In this document: in pieces, positions 24,029 through 27,516 of the stretch
Layout of the letters: each line of letters begins with the position of its first letter
How positions within the stretch are numbered: position 1 is the first letter of the stretch
Assembly (NCBI GenBank): GCA_007123395.1
Contig: SKLD01000222.1
Span: 1-27,516, forward strand
Source of the DNA: Opitutales bacterium
GTDB taxonomy: Bacteria; Verrucomicrobiota; Verrucomicrobiia; Opitutales; Oceanipulchritudinaceae
DNA length: 27,516 nucleotides
Direction: 5' to 3'
Notes under the pieces: model-generated
Database searches by the model: none
Told to the model about the DNA's origin: nothing
The model's input: the letters and a program-made list of their open reading frames with translations, nothing else
Program-made: the position numbers and the translations under genes

Positions 24029-24902
24029 AGAGACTGGCTGCGGCGCGGTCGCTTTGAGGGTGTGGTACCCGCGCGTCGCGGCCGTTCTCGCGGCAGTGTG
24101 GGCAGTGGCATTGGGCGGCTGCGCTTCGGCCCCGTCCGGCCCGCCGGAACGCCCTCCGCCGCAACAGGAGGCGGTCTTCGCCGCACCGCCTGAAGGGGTC
24201 GTGCTCGCCTCTCTTGCGGTGGGCGAGGCCGACGAGCTTGTCGAGTATGAGGACGACTTCGACCCTTTTTGGGACGACGATGAGTTCGATGATGTCGCCG
24301 TCAACGATCCGCTCGAGGGTCTGAACCGCGCTTTTTTCGCGATGAACGACCTGACCTACCAGGCCATTCTTATCCCCGTCTCTCGGATCTACGGCGGTGT
24401 CACGCCAGAGCCTGTGCAGCGCGGCGTGCGCAACTTCTTCGACAACCTGCGCTACCCCATCCGTCTGGTGAACAATCTCCTGCAAGGGAAGGGCTCCGAG
24501 GCCGGGCGCGAGACGCAGAAATTTCTGCTCAACACCACAGTCGGCGTGCTGGGATTCGGCAAGCCGTCCGACAACCACGAACACCTCCGCGGTATTCCGC
24601 GCGAAGACCTTGGGCAGACGCTCGCCGTGTGGGGCGTGGGCGACACGCCCTATCTTGTTCTGCCCTTCATCGGTCCCTCCACCGTGCGCGATGCTGTCGG
24701 GCGGGTTCCGGATGCGTTTTTGTATCCGCCGGTCTATTTTCTGAGCGCCGACGAACTGATCATCACCGAGGCCGTCGACCTGACCAACCGCTCGCCCGCC
24801 CTCATGCGTGAGTTCGAAACCATGAAGGAAGCCTCCATCGACCCCTACGCCGCCCTGCGCAATGCCTATCTCGAAAACCGCCGCCGCGAGATCGCGCGTT
24901 GA
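24021..24902 (+). CDS. mlaA: MlaA (VacJ) outer-membrane lipoprotein
   Basis: A 293-residue lipoprotein that removes phospholipids from the outer leaflet of the outer membrane. A signal peptide ends at the lipobox VALGGC, with the lipidated Cys34. An unusually acidic stretch, YEDDFDPFWDDDEFDDVAV, at about 76-94 precedes the conserved domain start NDPLEGLNRAFFAMND (95-110). PEPVQRGVRNFFDNLRYPIR, GVLGFGKPSDN, EDLGQTLAVWGV and YLVLPFIGPSTVRD are all standard MlaA motifs. It starts at the ATG at 24021, inside the end of mlaC. Having mlaA in the same operon as mlaEFDC differs from E. coli, where mlaA is encoded elsewhere. Confidence 0.96.
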   Translation: MVEETGCGAVALRVWYPRVAAVLAAVWAVALGGCASAPSGPPERPPPQQEAVFAAPPEGVVLASLAVGEADELVEYEDDFDPFWDDDEFDDVAVNDPLEGLNRAFFAMNDLTYQAILIPVSRIYGGVTPEPVQRGVRNFFDNLRYPIRLVNNLLQGKGSEAGRETQKFLLNTTVGVLGFGKPSDNHEHLRGIPREDLGQTLAVWGVGDTPYLVLPFIGPSTVRDAVGRVPDAFLYPPVYFLSADELIITEAVDLTNRSPALMREFETMKEASIDPYAALRNAYLENRRREIAR

Positions 24903-24933
24903 CCGTAGCGCGCCGATGCCGCACAGTATGCGT

Positions 24934-25539
24934 ATGAAACGGTCAAAGCTCATTTGTTTAGCGGGGGTCCTTTTCCTCGCCTCAACATCTTTTGCCCAGC
25001 AGCAGAGCGGACGCCCCATCAATGTCGTTGTCGCCGATCTCGAGCAGGATGTGCGCATCCTCCAGCGCGAACTCGCCGCCATGAAGATTGAGATGGAGGT
25101 GCTCCTGCGCGAAAACCGCGATCTTCGTCGCCAACTCGAAGAGGCGCAAAAGCCGCCCGCCGACTATGTCTCCAAGAGCGAGCTGGATTCGCGCCTCTCC
25201 GAGATGCGCCGGGCTGTGAACGAGACGGCAACGCGCCACCGCACCGAGATCATCAATCTCGTATCCTCCGAGATCGAGGGCCTCGCGTCGCAAACACAGA
25301 GCGCTATCAACGCGCTCGCCCGTTCTGTTGAGGGGCGGCCGCGCGTCGATCAGACCGTTACCTTCAGTGACAATTATCCGCGCACCGGGACGACCCATAC
25401 CGTGCGCCGCGGCGATACGCTCTCCGGCATCGCGCGCCGCTACGATTCGCGGGTCGACTGGATTCGCAACGCCAACCGCATCGCCGGCGACACTATTATT
25501 GCCGGGCAGGAACTCTTTATCCCTCAGGAACCGAACTGA
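24934..25539 (+). CDS. LysM-domain protein with coiled coil
   Basis: A 201-residue exported protein. The signal peptide is MKRSKLICLAGVLFLASTSF, cleaving before AQQQ. A long coiled coil follows (about 28-130: DLEQDVRILQRELAAMKIEM, then LLRENRDLRRQLEE). A single C-terminal LysM domain, THTVRRGDTLSGIARRYDS then NRIAGDTIIAGQELFIP, binds peptidoglycan glycan chains. In-frame ATGs at 24916 and 24928 are alternatives; 24934 gives the best signal peptide. The layout suggests a periplasmic rod anchored to the wall by its C-terminus. It lies between mlaA (31-base gap) and parB (8-base gap), so it probably shares their transcript. Confidence 0.83.
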   Translation: MKRSKLICLAGVLFLASTSFAQQQSGRPINVVVADLEQDVRILQRELAAMKIEMEVLLRENRDLRRQLEEAQKPPADYVSKSELDSRLSEMRRAVNETATRHRTEIINLVSSEIEGLASQTQSAINALARSVEGRPRVDQTVTFSDNYPRTGTTHTVRRGDTLSGIARRYDSRVDWIRNANRIAGDTIIAGQELFIPQEPN

Positions 25540-25547
25540 AAACTGAT

Positions 25548-26624
25548 ATGGCTGTGCGCAAATCGAGACTGGGCCGTGGCCTCGGGAGCCTGATTTCAGG
25601 GGGCGTTTCCACGCGTGGGGCGCCTCCGCAGGCCGCCGTGGCAACGAAGAAAGCGGTCGCGAAACCTGCCGCTAAGAAAGCTGCGAAACAACCGGTGTCC
25701 GCGCGCAAGAAGTCCGCGAAACCCGCATCGGCGAAAAAACAACCGAACACCGCGCCGCCGCAGGGGAAGAAAGCACCCGACCCGCCCCCCGCCGCAGGCG
25801 GCAGCGCCCCCGAGGATCCTTCACCGGGCCTTACGGAGATCGCGGTCTCCAAGGTTACGCCTAATCCGCACCAGCCGCGCCGTGACTTCGACGAGACCAA
25901 ACTGCGCGAACTGGCCGACAGCATCCGCGCCGAAGGGCTGCTCCAGCCGATTGTCGTGCGCAAGATGGGCGAGGGTTTCCAGATCATCGCGGGTGAGCGC
26001 CGCTGGCGCGCCTGCCGCGAGCTTGGCCTCAAGCGCATTCCCGCCCACATCGTCGAGGCGAGCGAGGTCTCCTCCGCCGTCCTTTCCCTCATCGAGAACC
26101 TTCAGCGCGCCGACCTCAACCCCATCGAGGAAGCCCTCGGCTACGCCTCCCTTCTCAAGGACTTTCACCTCACCCAGGAAGCCGTCGCCGAGCGCGTGGG
26201 CAAGAGCCGCGCCGCCGTCGCCAACGCCCTGCGCCTTCTCCAGCTCGACCGCGAAATCCAAGGCTTTCTCAACAAGGGGTTGCTCTCCGTCGGACATGCC
26301 AAGGTCATCCTCGGCCTTGAGGATCCCGCGCAGCGCACCATCCTCGCCCGTCAGATCGTCGAAAAGGGCGCGAGCGTGCGCGAGACCGAGCGGCTCCTCC
26401 ACGTCATGCGCACTGCCCGCAACAAGCCCGCCGCTTCCCGCGACGGCCGTGCCCTCTCTCCCGGCGAAGCCGCCGCCGTCGACGACTTCCAGAAGCGCAT
26501 CGCCTCCTTCCTCAACACCCCCGTCAGGCTGCGCCACGCTCCCAAACGCGGCAAAATCGTCATTGAATACTTCGGCAACGAAGACCTCCAGCGCATCCTC
26601 GAGAAGATGGGTATGGCGAATTGA
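25548..26624 (+). CDS. parB: Chromosome-partitioning protein ParB/Spo0J
   Basis: A 358-residue CTP-dependent DNA clamp that loads at parS and stimulates ParA. The N-terminal ParA-contact motif RLGRGLGSLI is at 7-16. The CTPase domain starts at ITPNP-like VSKVTPNPHQPRRDF (100-114) and includes AGERRWRACREL (148-159), the CTP-binding box. ENLQRADLNPIEEA (183-196) leads into the helix-turn-helix (LTQEAVAERVGKSRAAVANA, 208-227). A short dimerisation domain ends the protein. Between the first two parts lies an unusual linker (about 28-92) rich in Lys, Ala and Pro (KKAVAKPAAKKAAKQP), like a histone H1 tail. parA is about 15 kb away on the opposite strand. Confidence 0.95.
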   Translation: MAVRKSRLGRGLGSLISGGVSTRGAPPQAAVATKKAVAKPAAKKAAKQPVSARKKSAKPASAKKQPNTAPPQGKKAPDPPPAAGGSAPEDPSPGLTEIAVSKVTPNPHQPRRDFDETKLRELADSIRAEGLLQPIVVRKMGEGFQIIAGERRWRACRELGLKRIPAHIVEASEVSSAVLSLIENLQRADLNPIEEALGYASLLKDFHLTQEAVAERVGKSRAAVANALRLLQLDREIQGFLNKGLLSVGHAKVILGLEDPAQRTILARQIVEKGASVRETERLLHVMRTARNKPAASRDGRALSPGEAAAVDDFQKRIASFLNTPVRLRHAPKRGKIVIEYFGNEDLQRILEKMGMAN

Positions 26625-26657
26625 GGGGCGGTGAAAAGTGAAGCGGGTTGTTGTCAA

Positions 26658-27312
26658 ATGAAAATCAAGGCAAGCATAGTATTCCAAGTTTGTTGCGTTG
26701 CGGTTTGCTTATTTCCCGGCGGTATTGAAGCCGCCGATATCGACTTGGATATCAACGCCATGAAGACTGAAATCAGTGATCCTCTCTGGACTCAGTATTA
26801 ACTTTGCTCATCAAGATAGCATTTACCTGTTCTTTTCTCATGATTTCACGAATGGCGAAACACGTGTTTTAGATAGTAAGCCGTCGGGAGAGAGCATCTA
26901 CCCGTTCGCAACGGGCGGTGCCGGGAAAAATTTCCATCCGCGCGAACACCGGCAGTTCCGCCTTCGTCCTGACTATGTTTTGGAGAGTTACTCTTTTGCA
27001 AAGGAAAGTCCTGATCATCTCGGAGTTATGTCGCTGAGGGAGAGAGTGGATACTTTGGAATCTGATATATGGGGTTTTCTTCTGGGTCGCGAGGGCGGGT
27101 ATACCCGGGAAGAGTTTGAGAATCTCTCTTGGTTCCGCGAGCTTGGTCTCGCTGGAATGTGGACTTCTCTTGAAAACTATCCTTGGGTGCGCCGCGTAGG
27201 CAGTGTAGATCAACGGTGGTATTATGTGCATCATACAGGGGAAGAAACACTCCTCTTCGACGCTACAGACAAGGCATGGATAAGGATCAGTCCCGTCGAA
27301 GCTGAAGAGTGA
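26658..27312 (+). pseudogene. Secreted protein of unknown function, apparently frameshifted
   Basis: An ATG at 26658 encodes a signal peptide (MKIKASIVFQVCCVAVCLF then PGGIEAAD) and some 20 further residues before TAA at 26799-26801. In an overlapping frame, GTG at 26776 opens 178 residues (FAHQDSIYLFFSHDFTNGET ... DKAWIRISPVEAEE) with no signal peptide of its own. An in-frame TGA at 26761 blocks any earlier start. Joined by a one-base shift near 26780-26800, the two would give one exported protein of about 215 residues. The C-terminal part is rich in Trp, Tyr and Gly (WFRELGLAGMW, WYYVHHTG, KAWIRIS). Composition is more AT-rich than upstream genes. No family was recognised. It could instead be two small genes or a sequencing error. 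Confidence 0.55.
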
Positions 27313-27385
27313 CTGGAGAGGCACGCGGTGATCTGAGAGAATTTCGCAATCAAGTGCACGGCGGACTTCGCGCGTTCGATGCAGG

Positions 27386-27516
27386 TCATACCCGGGCGCC
27401 GCCACGGTCCAACGCTGTTGCCGGGCACTCCGCCGTCGTTTCCGGCGGGGTCGTTTCTTCCACTGCGTTTCCGGGATCGAGCGGAAAGACGATGCGGAAG
27501 ATACTGCCGCCTTCCG
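27386..27516 (-). CDS. C-terminal end of a probable sensor histidine kinase (partial)
   Basis: Only the last 42 codons lie inside the window; the gene enters from the right edge on the minus strand. The first visible residues, EGGSIFRIVFPLDPG, match the closing strand of the histidine kinase ATPase domain (the G-rich box followed by F-x-(I/V)-x-(F/L)-P-L). After that comes a Thr/Pro/Glu-rich tail of about 30 residues ending at TGA (27388-27386). The rest of the kinase and any response regulator are outside the window, so assignment rests on this short motif. Confidence 0.6.
   Translation of the reverse strand, partial: EGGSIFRIVFPLDPGNAVEETTPPETTAECPATALDRGGARV

Noticed and set aside
25600..25625. 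Palindrome CCACGCGTGG inside parB considered as a parS site
   Set aside because: The flanks do not match the 16-base parS consensus (TGTTTCACGTGAAACA type), and no other candidate was found in the window.
1..27516. tRNA, rRNA, CRISPR array, DnaA-box cluster or riboswitch
   Set aside because: Looked for T-loop sequences, regularly spaced repeats, TTATCCACA-type boxes and known aptamer cores by eye; none was found.

Overview
The window is high-GC bacterial chromosome, about 27.5 kb, and codes densely on both strands. The gene set points to a diderm: a five-gene Mla phospholipid-transport operon including the outer-membrane lipoprotein MlaA, plus MurJ, RNase III, chromosomal ParA/ParB and a cofactor-independent phosphoglycerate mutase. 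The 'ABC-class predicted ATPase', the weak Shine-Dalgarno sequences, the secreted TPR protein next to murJ and the parA-rnc pair fit a Verrucomicrobiota/Opitutae-type bacterium best. That assignment is inference from gene content; no rRNA or other phylogenetic marker is present.

Layout. 1-2.7 kb (minus strand): an ABC-class ATPase, a run of three back-to-back perfect hairpins, and a VapBC-type toxin-antitoxin pair whose toxin has lost its middle. 2.7-5.4 kb (plus): a Na+/Ca2+ exchanger-family antiporter and gpmI. 5.6-6.3 kb (minus): a NUDIX hydrolase, separated from gpmI by a long imperfect hairpin. 6.6-8.5 kb (plus): two overlapping glycosyltransferases (GT8-like, then GT4-like), followed by the frameshifted remains of a beta-propeller gene on the minus strand. 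9.1-10.6 kb (minus): parA and rnc, joined by a TGATG junction. 10.6-11.5 kb: a non-coding stretch that becomes AT-rich. 11.5-14.5 kb (plus): a ketosynthase, an acyl carrier protein and a phytoene-desaturase-like FAD enzyme, which look like a small acyl-chain-modifying pathway. 14.6-15.3 kb (minus): a stand-alone DUF3883/PD-(D/E)XK-like protein. 15.7-19.9 kb (plus): a large secreted TPR protein and murJ. 19.8-20.2 kb: a scar with an IS481-type transposase fragment and a possible DUF4143 scrap. 20.3-26.6 kb (plus): an unknown gene, mlaE, mlaF, mlaD, mlaC, mlaA, a LysM protein and parB, closely packed and probably one transcription unit. 26.7-27.3 kb: an apparently broken secreted-protein gene. 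At the right edge lies the C-terminal end of a probable sensor histidine kinase on the minus strand.

How the genes work together. The Mla genes, MurJ, the LysM protein and the TPR protein all serve the envelope. The glycosyltransferases probably decorate surface glycans. ParA and ParB segregate the chromosome, but here they lie about 15 kb apart on opposite strands, each tied to an unrelated partner (rnc for parA, mla/LysM for parB). The most interesting unexplained parts are the ketosynthase-ACP-desaturase trio with its altered ketosynthase gating loop, the C-terminal extension on MlaF in an operon without an obvious mlaB, and the histone-H1-like linker in ParB.
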